DNA of 64,000 nt, taken from assembly GCA_963715635.1 (NCBI GenBank), contig OY970261.1, positions 1 through 64,000 on the forward strand, given 5' to 3'. Positions within the stretch are counted from its first letter, which is position 1. Every line of letters starts with the position of its first letter. This DNA comes from JAPKZH01 sp963715635. Lineage in GTDB: Bacteria; Acidobacteriota; Aminicenantia; Aminicenantales; UBA4085. Both the position numbers and the translations under genes were made by a program. Shown here one piece after another: positions 8,931 through 17,276 of the stretch. The notes beneath the pieces are model-generated. The model ran no database searches and was not told the DNA's origin. It was given only the letters and a program-made list of their open reading frames with translations.

Positions 8931-9548
8931 GAAGTTGTCAATAATCGGTAAAGATGTTCTGAAGAGGCCCGGGTCCTCGGAATCCTGAAGCCCGGCGCGT
9001 GTCGATTCTTCGGTCATTGTGAATTGCCATCCGAGTGAGGCTTCGCCGATACCATCAGAGTAGTTCGAGGTTTAGCCCTGGCACATATGCCCCAAATCGT
9101 ATCACGGATGCGAGAGCGGTCAGTCTGCGTGGCAGAGACGGTCGGGGGAAGACAGGCATGGGCCGCGAGGGGAGTTTTCCGGCTGTGCTCAGATTGTGCT
9201 CAGCAGAGGCCTAAAAATGGTTAAGATTATGTGAAATGGCGACAGATCGATAGGCCCCGCAATCTAGACAAAATCGCTTATGCCCTGGGGAATAAGGGAG
9301 CGCGCCTGGAGAGACTCGAACTCCCGACCCGCAGCAATCGGACGAAGCCCTACTGTGTCACTTTTGTGTCACCTATTTGCATAGCTCCATGCAAGCCATG
9401 CAGACAATACAAACAGTACAATACACCCCGTTTTCTCGTAACTAACTAATTTTTCAGTAAGTTGCTGGCAATGAAGGGCTTTACGGAAAAGCCCTAAAAA
9501 TCATCCTGGAGGATTTTAAGACCCTCGCGTCAGGCTCATAAAATACGG
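8931..9548. other. Intergenic region without a convincing gene
   Basis: About 600 bp between the biosynthetic operon and the zinc-ribbon gene. A short open frame at 9231-9449 runs across a tRNA-like fragment and has no recognisable domain, so it was not called. Apart from that fragment no structure was found. Confidence 0.5.
9301..9332 (-). other. Possible 3' fragment of a tRNA gene
   Basis: Read on the minus strand this stretch gives a T-arm-like GGGAG TTCGAGT CTCTC followed by seven acceptor-like bases. No matching 5' acceptor strand, D arm or anticodon arm is found at the expected distance. It could be an attachment-site scar from an element that integrated into a tRNA gene. It does not match the intact tRNA-Val at 12394. 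Confidence 0.3.
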
Positions 9549-9806
9549 CTATTCCTCTATCTTGTTTTCCTCTTCCTCCCGCCAATACTCTTCCCTCTCC
9601 TTCTCATCCTGCTGTTCCTTGGCCGCATAGCAGTCTTTACAAACGATGCCGTATTCATAAAAAGGATCGTAAACAGCTATGTGACATTGATCACAGACGA
9701 GCTTTCCGCATCTTTCGCAGTTCGAGAATGTTGGAGTACGATATCCGAATATTTTATACTCAGGAGGTTCATCTGTAGCAGTACAAAATGCCCACAAACC
9801 TTCCAT
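9549..9806 (-). CDS. Small zinc-binding Cys-rich protein
   Basis: An 85-residue protein with three regularly spaced Cys pairs, CERCGKLVCDQC followed by CKDC about 15 residues later, a treble-clef or B-box-like zinc site. The C-terminus is highly acidic and charged (EEYWREEEENKIEE). The ATG at 9806 is chosen because the frame upstream of it loses composition typical of a protein and is antisense to the conserved start of the neighbouring TPR gene. The two genes overlap head to head by a few bases, and the upstream limit of both appears to be a recombination junction. Function unknown; perhaps a protein or nucleic-acid binding adaptor. Confidence 0.55.
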   Translation of the reverse strand: MEGLWAFCTATDEPPEYKIFGYRTPTFSNCERCGKLVCDQCHIAVYDPFYEYGIVCKDCYAAKEQQDEKEREEYWREEEENKIEE

Positions 9807-9822
9807 CGCTGTTCTTCCTTTC

Positions 9823-11184
9823 GTGGATATGAGCCCTTTGAAGGACCAGGAATATTTTTGTGACGGCATCGCCGAGGAGCTCATCAACGGCCTGACCCAC
9901 ATCAGAGACTTGCGTGTCGTGGCCCGGACTTCGGCGTTCGCTTTCAAAGGAAAAGAAGTTGATGTCCTAGATATCGGCCGAAAATTGAACGTTGAAACGG
10001 CGCTCGAGGGAAGCATCCGAAAAGCCGGAAACAAGCTTCGTATCACCGCTCAACTGATTAAAGTCGAGGACGGCTTTCACTTCTGGTCCGAGAAATTTGA
10101 CCGGGAGATGGAGGAAATCTTCGCCATCCAGGACGAAATCTCCAAGGCCATCGTGGAGAATTTGAGAGTTACGCTGCTGACCCAAGAAAAGGCAGCCATC
10201 GAGAAACGTTATACGGATGATCCGGAGGCTTACAACCTTTACCTCAAGGGGCTTTATTTCACTTATAGGCCAAGCCCTGAAGCATTAAACAAAGCTCTCG
10301 ATTATTTTCGGAAAGCGATCGACGCGGATCCAAATTTTGCCCTCGCCTACGCTGGAATGGCCGCTGTCTATGCCAATATGGGGATCATGAGCTTGGCTTC
10401 TCCAGCCGATATGTTGCCCAAGGCCAAGATGGGCTTCCGGAAGGCTCTAGAATTGGATAGACGCCTGGCTGAAGCTCATTTTCATACGGGCTACATCGCT
10501 TTTTATTTCGAATGGGATTGGGAAACTACAGAAAGGAGCTACGAGCGAGCCTTGGCCATCAATCCCGGGAATGCGCTCGTGCATGCCACATATGCCTGGG
10601 TATGCGTCGCCCGAAAGCGATTTGAAGAAGCCGTTAAGGAAATCAAGCTGGCTCAGAGCCTCGATCCGCTCATGCCGTTGTTCTATGCTTTTTCTGTGGG
10701 CATCCATTGGTCTGTCGGGAAACCTGATGACGCCATCTCAGAATTCGAAAAGGCGGTCGAAATGGATCCCCATTCGGGATTAGCTTACTTCCATGTTGGG
10801 GTGGCTTATGTTTTGAAAAGGGAAACCGAAAAGGCGATCGCCGCCTTACAAAGATCAAAGGAATTGGCGGTTTATTCCGGCTGGGCGGACGGTTGGCTCG
10901 GCCTGATCCATATCTCCGAGGGCGATCGAGAGAAAGCCGGACGAATCCTGGACGAGATGCTGGCACAGAAGAAAAGAGCGTATGTGTCATCCATGTGCAT
11001 CGGGTGGTTATCGGGAGCCCTGGGGAATTTCGATAGAGCTTTTGAATATTTTGACAAGGCTCGCGAAGAGCGCGATACCTTGATGCCGTTCGTTCATATC
11101 TATACCAAATTATTTGTTGCTGAAATTCAGAAAGATCCCAGGTTCAGAGCTCTGTTGAAGACGATGAAGCTTGATGAAGACTAA
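9823..11184 (+). CDS. TolB-N (FlgO-like) domain plus TPR protein, N-terminally truncated
   Basis: The protein begins inside a conserved module: the family sequence IAVLPFVDMSP is encoded from 9805, but the first usable start is the GTG at 9823, within that motif. Residues 1-120 match the TolB-N/FlgO-like region found in large TPR regulators (EYFCDGIAEELINGL, VVARTSAFAFKGK, WSEKFDREMEEIFAIQDEIS). Residues about 130-450 are tetratricopeptide repeats, for example ALDYFRKAIDADPNFALAYAGM. Intact relatives carry a Ser/Thr kinase, cyclase or winged-helix domain in front; none is present here, and a stop lies in frame at 9688. It is therefore probably a remnant or a captured C-terminal module. Protein-protein interaction is the only function the sequence supports. 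Confidence 0.65.
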   Translation: MDMSPLKDQEYFCDGIAEELINGLTHIRDLRVVARTSAFAFKGKEVDVLDIGRKLNVETALEGSIRKAGNKLRITAQLIKVEDGFHFWSEKFDREMEEIFAIQDEISKAIVENLRVTLLTQEKAAIEKRYTDDPEAYNLYLKGLYFTYRPSPEALNKALDYFRKAIDADPNFALAYAGMAAVYANMGIMSLASPADMLPKAKMGFRKALELDRRLAEAHFHTGYIAFYFEWDWETTERSYERALAINPGNALVHATYAWVCVARKRFEEAVKEIKLAQSLDPLMPLFYAFSVGIHWSVGKPDDAISEFEKAVEMDPHSGLAYFHVGVAYVLKRETEKAIAALQRSKELAVYSGWADGWLGLIHISEGDREKAGRILDEMLAQKKRAYVSSMCIGWLSGALGNFDRAFEYFDKAREERDTLMPFVHIYTKLFVAEIQKDPRFRALLKTMKLDED

Positions 11185-11217
11185 GTCAGGGGAATCCAAT
11201 TTTGGAGCTAATTTCGA

Positions 11218-11907
11218 TCATGTTATGAGGTCTTCAGTAAATCGGCTTTGGAAAATTTTCCAGCCTTTCTGGAATAAGCGTAGAAACTTGCCCTTATAGG
11301 ATTGTGCAGCTTGAATGACTTCTTCCCGCCCGAGGAAATCGACAATGATCCTCGCTCCATCAAGGTCTTTCATCATTTTGAGTTCGGATTGCTCTCCTGA
11401 TCGAAGCTGAGACATGGCAATCTTGTGGGCTGCCCAGAAGGCGGGTTTGGGGACAGTAACATGGATACCCTTATAGATTAAGCCTATGGCATTTTCATGG
11501 AGAATTCGCTGATATCTCAACGGAGTTATAATGATATCTAATCCTTTCATTCTATAAGGAGCTTTGATAAAGCGGCCAGGCTCACACAAAAATTCAATGC
11601 TCAATTTATTCTTGGCGCTTTCAAGTGCCGGGATATATTTTTCATGTTGCGTGATGGGGCTTCTATGGGGAATATACCCGATCTCGGTAAGCTTAACATG
11701 AATAGAGGAATTTGATTTTTTAGCAGAATCATGAGGCCGGATAATGCTGAAGTCAATATCAGCGGTGGTGAATGAAAAACGGGAAATTGCATAATTCTCT
11801 GCATAGACAGGCAATACCCAACTGCCGATTAAAATAAGATGTCGCAGCGCATCGATTTCATGGAGGCTCTTTAGGATGTTATGAAACTCTTTTTCAAATT
11901 CATACAT
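11218..11907 (-). CDS. Nucleotidyltransferase-superfamily protein, possible toxin
   Basis: A 229-residue protein with the Pol-beta-type nucleotidyltransferase signature: LILIGSW with G28-S29, followed by TTADIDFSI with D50 and D52 as likely metal ligands. Relatives include the GSU/AbiEii-like proteins found in phage defence or toxin-antitoxin pairs. Composition is clearly richer in A+T than that of the flanking housekeeping genes, suggesting acquisition. The start at 11907 overlaps the end of the upstream coiled-coil gene by 8 nt, so the two form an operon read from the 12.3 kb operator region. A role as toxin or defence effector is inference from family and layout; a housekeeping nucleotidyl transfer is possible. 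Confidence 0.6.
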   Translation of the reverse strand: MYEFEKEFHNILKSLHEIDALRHLILIGSWVLPVYAENYAISRFSFTTADIDFSIIRPHDSAKKSNSSIHVKLTEIGYIPHRSPITQHEKYIPALESAKNKLSIEFLCEPGRFIKAPYRMKGLDIIITPLRYQRILHENAIGLIYKGIHVTVPKPAFWAAHKIAMSQLRSGEQSELKMMKDLDGARIIVDFLGREEVIQAAQSYKGKFLRLFQKGWKIFQSRFTEDLIT

Positions 11908-12244
11908 TCTTATAAGCCTTTTTGGCTATTCGGAGTTGTTTTTTAAGGGCTTTAAGAGTCTGCCGGATATCCTGAAGCTGCCTTTTGATTATTTTTCTTT
12001 TTTTATTGGCCTCTTGGATTTGTCTTGCTCCTTTTCGGTATTCATTTTCTTTTCGACAAAGGAATTCAGAAACCGATTTTCTGTCTTTCCAATATTTCTT
12101 GTAGTAATAGACACTTCCATGAATTTTTCGTTTGTAAACAGAAACAGCGGGATGATCCTTTAAATACCTTTCGATCAATTGCAGACGTTCTTGGTGATTA
12201 TTGATCTCTTCCTCGAGATAAACGATGTTGGATTCAAGTACCAT
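11900..12244 (-). CDS. Basic coiled-coil protein upstream of the nucleotidyltransferase (possible antitoxin)
   Basis: A 114-residue Lys/Arg/Glu-rich protein predicted to be mostly helical, with two coiled-coil-like segments (about residues 5-30 and 65-112) around a Tyr-rich middle (VYYYKKYW). No known domain was recognised. The ATG at 12244 lies within the first of four short operator-like repeats, so its product or its partner may bind there. It precedes the nucleotidyltransferase and overlaps it by 8 nt, the order usual for antitoxin then toxin. The gene is A+T rich like its partner. Confidence 0.5.
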   Translation of the reverse strand: MVLESNIVYLEEEINNHQERLQLIERYLKDHPAVSVYKRKIHGSVYYYKKYWKDRKSVSEFLCRKENEYRKGARQIQEANKKRKIIKRQLQDIRQTLKALKKQLRIAKKAYKNV

Positions 12245-12346
12245 TTTACACCAGGAAATATTTATATTATTTATGAATCATGGTGTAAAAAAAGTCAATA
12301 GTTTTACACCAGGAAAGCAAGGATTTCTGTAATATCATGGTGTAAA
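12245..12346. promoter_or_regulatory. Duplicated inverted-repeat operator upstream of the coiled-coil/nucleotidyltransferase pair
   Basis: Four sites alternate in orientation: TTTTACACCAGGAAA at 12245-12259, TGGTGTAAA at 12282-12290, TTTTACACCAGGAAA at 12302-12316 and TGGTGTAAA at 12338-12346. Each TTTACACCA/TGGTGTAAA pair is a perfect 9-bp inverted repeat, and the pair itself is repeated at about 57 bp spacing. This is the arrangement of a self-regulated operon. Confidence 0.6.
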
Positions 12347-12393
12347 TATGAAAAGAAGGCCAAAGGGAGGAGCCGAAGAATAAGAAAAGAAAA

Positions 12394-12465
12394 TGGGCGA
12401 TAGAGGATTTGAACCTCTGACTTCTACCGTGTGAAGGTAGCACTCTGCCGCTGAGTTAATCGCCC
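12394..12465 (-). tRNA. tRNA-Val (CAC)
   Basis: On the minus strand the gene folds into a full cloverleaf of 72 nt. The acceptor stem is GGGCGAT/ATCGCCC with discriminator A, the anticodon stem CTACC/GGTAG carries the loop TTCACAC (anticodon CAC, valine), and the T loop is TTCAAAT. CCA is not encoded. It borders the A+T-rich nucleotidyltransferase patch, a common position for acquired DNA. Confidence 0.93.
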
Positions 12466-12553
12466 AGCCGCCCTATTTTTAATCTTTTTTTTTCTGGATG
12501 TCAATTTCTTGATTTTATTGACTTTCTTCGGTTTTCCCTTTATAAATAAACTA

Positions 12554-13783
12554 ATGGCCATTAGACGCTGTCCCTACTGCAAAGCAATCATCGACGAATC
12601 GCAGAAATACTGCAATAATTGCGGCACGCAGCTCCTTTTCCCCGAGGACGAGTTTGTCGAAGAGGACATCCCGGGCGAAAAAATCGTCGATACGGAATTT
12701 GAAGATAAAGACGAGGCCGAGCCGCCCCTCGATTTCCAGGACGAGGGAATCGAAAAAGAGGAAATTGACCTCGAGGAAGTCCTGGAAGGGGGAGCGTCTC
12801 TACCCGGAGAAGAGAAAGGACAAAAGCCTGAAGAAGAGGCGCAGCCGGTGACTTATGAAATAAAAGAAGCCCCGGAAAAGCCGGCAGAACAACTCGTTAA
12901 AGAGCTTGAAGAAGGAGCCCAGAAGAAAGAGGGGGTCTTGAGCGAGGTCGATGAGGAGCTCGCCCCCGCCACGATCGAACTTGAAGAGGTCCCGGAAAAA
13001 GCCAAGAGGCAGGCGAGAGAATTTCCCGTCGAGCCTCAGATAGAGAAAAGAGAAGCATACATCATCGCCGAACGGCCGGCGGAGGGAAAGAGTCCGCTCG
13101 ACGAGCAGGAGGAAATCGCCCGGATCATCGCCGCCCTTGAGCGAAAGCAAAAAGAGGAAGAAAGCTTGAAGGCTCAAGAAAAGTTCATCGAGCCTTTAGG
13201 GGAGAAAATAGCGGCGGGGACGGCTCGCGACACAGAAGAAGAACTCCCGTCGTGGGTGCCAGGCGCCGGAGCAGCGCCGCCCTCAGAACCGTTAGAGGAG
13301 CAGAAGGAAAGAGAAGAGGAAACGAGCTATGCACCCGGAGACACCTATGAGTTTAAAGAAGAGGTCCTCAGCCATGCGGAACAATACGCCTCCCCCCATA
13401 CCGGCATGGGCATCCCCGAAACCGTAACCCACTCTCTTCCGTTAGTGGGAGAGGGGGAAGCAGAAGCGGAGGAAGGCGAATCGGCAGAGCCGGCCGAGGC
13501 AGAAACTGAGCCCTCCCGGACTGAGGAAGCGCCACAGCCTCCGCTCGGGATTTTCCCGAGGCTCAAGGCCATTCTTTTTGACCTATTTTTCATTTTGATC
13601 ATTTGGGCCGTCTCGCTCGTCCTGGCGTCCCGCATCATGTCGGCGCCGATCTTAAAATTGGCGTCTGCTTCGGCAGGCTCGCTCGTCCTTTTTTTTCTGG
13701 TCCTGCTCGTTGCCTACTTCTTCCTTTTCCTGTTTTTCCTGGGAGAGACCCTTGGCGACAGGGTCGTTTCCGCGAAAGACTAG
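12554..13783 (+). CDS. Zinc-ribbon, acidic-linker, RDD-like membrane protein
   Basis: About 409 residues from the ATG at 12554, chosen over an upstream in-frame start because the zinc ribbon begins at once: CPYC, then CNNC about 15 residues later. A long Glu/Pro-rich low-complexity linker of roughly 300 residues follows. The last 80 residues hold two or three membrane segments (AILFDLFFILIIWAVSLVL, LVLFFLVLLVAYFFLFLFF) and end GETLGDRVVSAKD, which resembles the RDD-family core TLGKRLMGLRVV. It ends 4 nt into the convergent lptB gene. Function unknown; the layout suggests a membrane-anchored sensor or scaffold with a cytoplasmic zinc site. Confidence 0.65.
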   Translation: MAIRRCPYCKAIIDESQKYCNNCGTQLLFPEDEFVEEDIPGEKIVDTEFEDKDEAEPPLDFQDEGIEKEEIDLEEVLEGGASLPGEEKGQKPEEEAQPVTYEIKEAPEKPAEQLVKELEEGAQKKEGVLSEVDEELAPATIELEEVPEKAKRQAREFPVEPQIEKREAYIIAERPAEGKSPLDEQEEIARIIAALERKQKEEESLKAQEKFIEPLGEKIAAGTARDTEEELPSWVPGAGAAPPSEPLEEQKEREEETSYAPGDTYEFKEEVLSHAEQYASPHTGMGIPETVTHSLPLVGEGEAEAEEGESAEPAEAETEPSRTEEAPQPPLGIFPRLKAILFDLFFILIIWAVSLVLASRIMSAPILKLASASAGSLVLFFLVLLVAYFFLFLFFLGETLGDRVVSAKD

Positions 13784-14520
13784 AGCTGCCTTTCCTCGCC
13801 GAGCGAAAATTCTGTCCCCAAAAAACGCTCCCGGGCCCCCGGGTTGGCCGCGATCCGGCCGGGGATGTCTTCGATCAAGATTTCGCCTTCATCGATGATG
13901 TAGGCGCGTCCGGCGATTTTAAACGTGTCCCGGACGTTGTGGTCGGAGATCAGGATACCGATGTCTTTGTTTTTCAGGCGGGCGATGATCTTTTGGAGCT
14001 CGATGATTGTCAGGGGGTCGATCCCCGTGAACGGCTCATCGAGGAGAAGGAACTTCGGCTTGAGGATCAGGGCGCGGCAAATCTCCAGCCTGCGCCGTTC
14101 GCCCCCGGAAAGGCTGTAGGCAGACTGTCGGGCCAGTGGCCACAGGCCGAATTCCTCGAGAAGCTCCCGCCCGATTTTTTTCCTCTCCTCTTTGGAATAA
14201 GGTTGGAGCTCGAGCGCCAGGCGGAGGTTGTTCCCGACGGAGGCCTTCAGGAAGACCGAGTTTTCCTGGGGCAGGTAGGTGAGTCCGGCCAGAGCCCTCT
14301 TGTTGGTCGGAGCCCGGGAGATGTCTTCGCCGTCCAGGAAGATATGTCCGCTGTCGGGCCTGACCAGACCCTCGATCATCTGGAAGATCGTCGTCTTCCC
14401 GGCGCCGTTGCGGCCGAGGAGGCCGATGATTTCGCCCGATTGCACCCGGACATCCACGTTCTTGACGACGACGCGGCTGCCATAGCTCTTGACGAGATTT
14501 TTGGCTTCCAGGAGCGACAT
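13780..14520 (-). CDS. lptB: LPS export ABC transporter ATP-binding protein LptB
   Basis: A 246-residue ABC ATPase: Walker A GRNGAGKTT near residue 36, Q-loop TYLPQENSVF, signature SLSGGERRR, Walker B FLLLDEPFTGID and H-loop SDHN. YLPQE and the missing transporter partner next door are typical of LptB, which drives lipopolysaccharide extraction together with LptF and LptG. Those two are fused in a single gene at 32467 in this window. Start is the ATG at 14520, back to back with the DUF1848 gene. Confidence 0.92.
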   Translation of the reverse strand: MSLLEAKNLVKSYGSRVVVKNVDVRVQSGEIIGLLGRNGAGKTTIFQMIEGLVRPDSGHIFLDGEDISRAPTNKRALAGLTYLPQENSVFLKASVGNNLRLALELQPYSKEERKKIGRELLEEFGLWPLARQSAYSLSGGERRRLEICRALILKPKFLLLDEPFTGIDPLTIIELQKIIARLKNKDIGILISDHNVRDTFKIAGRAYIIDEGEILIEDIPGRIAANPGARERFLGTEFSLGEERQL

Positions 14521-14578
14521 TGAACGATGCGGCCTCAGCGGCTACAATACTAAAGTCATTGACCGGGACTGTCAAGGC

Positions 14579-15450
14579 ATGATCAAAAAAGTCATTAGCG
14601 CGTCGCGGCGAACGGACCTCGTTGCTTTTTTCCCGGAATGGCTGGCGGAAGCGCTCGACCGGGAGGAAGCCCGGGTCTGCGGGCCGTCGGGCCGCGTCTA
14701 CGAGGCGGATTTGAGGCCCGGCGCCGTCCATAGCATCGTCCTCTGGTCGAAAGATTTTTCGAACCTGACGAACAATAAAAATGGACTTCGGGATCGACTC
14801 AGAAAATACGATCAGGTCTATCTTCTCTTTACCATAACCGGACTGGGGGGGTCGTTTATCGAGAGGGGCGCTCCGGACCCCGCTGCTGCGCTTTCCCAGC
14901 TCCCTTCCTTGATCGAGATCGCCGGGCTGGCCAAGCGGGTTTCCGTGCGGTTTGACCCGATCGTCTATTGGACGGAAGAAGGCCGCGTCCATGATGAGGG
15001 GGGACCGGCCGTCAGGACCAACTTGAATTTTTTTGATACGGTCGCGGAGCGGGCCGGCCGGCTGGGCATCGAGGACATCCGGTTGAGCTTCACCCAATGG
15101 TATGGCAAGGCTTTGCGCCGGGCCCGAAAAAATCATTTTCATTATGTGGATCCCCCGAAGCCGAAAAGACCAAAGCGGCCCGGCAGCTCGTTGAGATTGC
15201 CGCGAAGCGGGGAGTCCGACTCTTTTCCTGCAGTCAGAAGTTTTTAACCGAGGTGCCCGGAATCCAGGGATCTTCGTGTATCGACGGCCGGCTTCTCGAA
15301 AAGCTTCACCCGCATCGAGAAGCGGCTTCATCGGCCAAAGACAGGAGCCAGCGACCCGAATGCGGCTGCACGGAGTCCATAGACATCGGAAGTTACACCC
15401 AATCCTGTCCTCATGGTTGCCTTTATTGTTACGCCAACCCCAGGATATGA
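14579..15450 (+). pseudogene. DUF1848 family protein, frameshifted
   Basis: The first frame (ATG 14579) reads MIKKVISASRRTDLVAFFPEW and continues to about 15155 with DUF1848 features such as VLWSKDF and VSVRFDPIVYW. The C-terminal half, in the next frame to the stop at 15448-15450, has the family's cysteine cluster: ECGCTESIDIGSYTQSCPHG then CLYCYANP, similar to an iron-sulfur site. Adding one C to the CCCCC run near 15153 restores a single open frame. The change may be a true inactivating mutation or a sequencing/assembly slip. DUF1848 proteins have no established function; the Cys pattern suggests radical-SAM-like or Fe-S chemistry. Confidence 0.75.
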
Positions 15451-15497
15451 CGCGCAGCGAAGCGCCGAGATTTGTCTCTTCGCGACAAAAACGTGTG

Positions 15498-15596
15498 GGT
15501 GGCGCCGACCGGGCGCCCCAGCGCCCGGAACTGACGAAAATTTGCAGATGCATGCTTAAATCTAGAAAGGACTCATGAATCCGCAAATTTTTCAGT
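15498..15596. repeat. GC-rich repeat fragment and an imperfect inverted repeat
   Basis: Bases 15498-15522 contain GGTGGCGCCGACCGGGCGCCC, the reverse complement of part of the repeat at 39.5 kb with small changes. Just downstream ACTGACGAAAATTTGC (15530-15545) and GCAAATTTTTCAGT (15583-15596) form imperfect inverted arms. No gene is seen between 15451 and 15636. Confidence 0.4.
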
Positions 15597-15636
15597 GAGG
15601 ACGAAGGGGCTGGTCGGCGACAGGACCCACACGATG

Positions 15637-16377
15637 CTATATGCCCAACGACAGCCGTTCGGCCAGCGCCGGTGGGAGGTTTTCTTTGAGGATTTTTTTC
15701 TGGGCTTCCTCGACGTCGTATTCCAGCCGGAAAAATTTTACGACGCGGGCGTCGGAGTCGTAGATGGCGAATGCCGCGCGCGGGTTCCGGTCGCGGGGCT
15801 GGCCGACCGAGCCCGGGTTGATCAGATAGGTCACATTTTTTTCCAGTTTGACTTCATTGGAATCGCCTTCGAGGAACGTCCCCTCCACCACGTTGTCCCG
15901 CTTCGTATAGACGAAGGGAAAGTGCGTGTGGCCGAAGAAGCAAAGCGGAAGTTTCAAGTATTCGAAGGCTTCGGCCGCGTCGAATTCTCCGAAGATGTAA
16001 TAGTCCTCGTCGAAGGGCGCGCCGTGGCAAATGGCGAATTGGCCGTGGACCACGTGGGGGCCTTTTTTGAGATTGATCAGGAACTCGTTGTTTTTTTTAA
16101 GGATGTTCTTCTTGGTCCAGTAGATGGCCGAGGCGGCGATGGGGTTGAAGGTTTCGATGGAATCGAACCCGCTGACGGCCTTGTCGTGGTTGCCTCGGAT
16201 CATCGACAGCGGCCTCAGGCCGCGGACTTTTTGAATGGTTTCGTTGGGAGAGGCTCCGTATCCGACGAGGTCACCGAGGCAGATGAAGTGGTCGATCTTT
16301 CGTTTTTGGATGAACTTTAACAGCGCGTTCAGGGCTTCGACGTTTCCGTGAATATCCGTAAAAATCAGGTATCGCAT
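15637..16377 (-). CDS. Calcineurin-like metallophosphoesterase (YfcE/MJ0936-like)
   Basis: A 246-residue metallophosphoesterase. Metal-ligand motifs appear in order: DIHGN (residues 8-12), GDLVGYG, GNHDKAV, CHGAP and GHTHFPF, the set expected for a two-metal phosphodiesterase/phosphatase. It starts with ATG at 16377, overlapping the 3' end of lipA by 13 nt, so it is the third gene of the rpsU-lipA unit. The substrate is not predictable; small members of the family hydrolyse model phosphodiesters or cyclic nucleotides. Confidence 0.8.
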   Translation of the reverse strand: MRYLIFTDIHGNVEALNALLKFIQKRKIDHFICLGDLVGYGASPNETIQKVRGLRPLSMIRGNHDKAVSGFDSIETFNPIAASAIYWTKKNILKKNNEFLINLKKGPHVVHGQFAICHGAPFDEDYYIFGEFDAAEAFEYLKLPLCFFGHTHFPFVYTKRDNVVEGTFLEGDSNEVKLEKNVTYLINPGSVGQPRDRNPRAAFAIYDSDARVVKFFRLEYDVEEAQKKILKENLPPALAERLSLGI

Positions 16378-17276
16378 GACGAGTTTTTTGAAGTCTTCAC
16401 TACCTTATCATAAAGACGGTGGGCGTGAAAAGAGCTTCGGACGAGCGGCGCGGATTCGACACCAGCAAACCCCACGGCCAGGCCAATCTCTTTCCAGCGG
16501 TCGAATTCCTGGGGCGTATAATATTTTTCGACGAGCGCATGGGCGCGGGTCGGCTGCAAGTACTGGCCGATCGTCAGCAGCTCGCATCCGGCTCGCCGCA
16601 AATCCTGGAATGTCCGGATGAGGTCGTCCTCCGTTTCTCCCAGCCCGATCATCAGCCCGGATTTTGTGACGATGCATAAATCTTTGGCTTTTTTGAGAAC
16701 AGCCAGGGACCGGCCGTAGTTTGAACGGGGCCGGTTGATGTGCGGGTAGAGGGCTTCGACCGTTTCCAGATTATGGCTCAGGATGTCGGGTGCGGCCTCG
16801 ATCACCTGTTTCAAGGCCTCCTCGCCTCCGCCGAAATCCGGGATGAGCGTTTCGATTTTGATCCCGGGGATCCGCTCTCTCAGCGCTTGCAGACAGCGGA
16901 CAAATTGGGAGGCGCCGCCGTCGTCCAGGTCATCCCGGGTGACCGACGTGATGACCGCGTATGATAGACCGAGGGTCTTGGCGGCCTCCGCCACCTGCAC
17001 GGGCTCATCCGCGGAGACAGGCGCCGGAATTCCTTTTTGGACGGCGCAAAAGGCACAGTTCCGGCTGCAGGTATTCCCCAGGATGAGGAAGGTGGCGGTT
17101 TTCTGAGTCCAGCACTCGGCAATATTGGGGCACTTCGCGCTCTGGCAGATCGTGTTCAGGCTGTGCCTGCTCAGGAGAGAAGAAACGGCAAAAAAATTCG
17201 CATGGGAAGGGAACTTGACCTTCAGCCAGGAAGGTTTTTTTGCAGGACGGGAATCTGCGGAAGGACGAATGGTCAA
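16365..17276 (-). CDS. lipA: Lipoyl synthase
   Basis: A 303-residue radical-SAM enzyme that inserts two sulfur atoms into octanoyl-carrier domains to make lipoate. The auxiliary cluster cysteines are C44, C49 and C55 (CQSAKCPNIAEC) and the SAM-cluster cysteines C70, C74 and C77 (CSRNCAFC). The C-terminal arginine-serine region GVESAPLVRSSFHA is typical. The apparent start is a TTG at 17276 that overlaps the rpsU stop (TTGA); no good ATG precedes the conserved region. The coupling to rpsU implies co-translation. Confidence 0.95.
   Translation of the reverse strand: MTIRPSADSRPAKKPSWLKVKFPSHANFFAVSSLLSRHSLNTICQSAKCPNIAECWTQKTATFLILGNTCSRNCAFCAVQKGIPAPVSADEPVQVAEAAKTLGLSYAVITSVTRDDLDDGGASQFVRCLQALRERIPGIKIETLIPDFGGGEEALKQVIEAAPDILSHNLETVEALYPHINRPRSNYGRSLAVLKKAKDLCIVTKSGLMIGLGETEDDLIRTFQDLRRAGCELLTIGQYLQPTRAHALVEKYYTPQEFDRWKEIGLAVGFAGVESAPLVRSSFHAHRLYDKVVKTSKNSSCDT

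Noticed and set aside
9231..9449. 72-codon plus-strand frame
   Set aside because: It overlaps the tRNA-like fragment and reads phrases often produced by translating tRNA 3' ends; no ribosome-binding site.
14036..15586. A 516-codon minus-strand frame spanning lptB and DUF1848
   Set aside because: It crosses two genes with clear motifs on other frames and shows no protein family itself.
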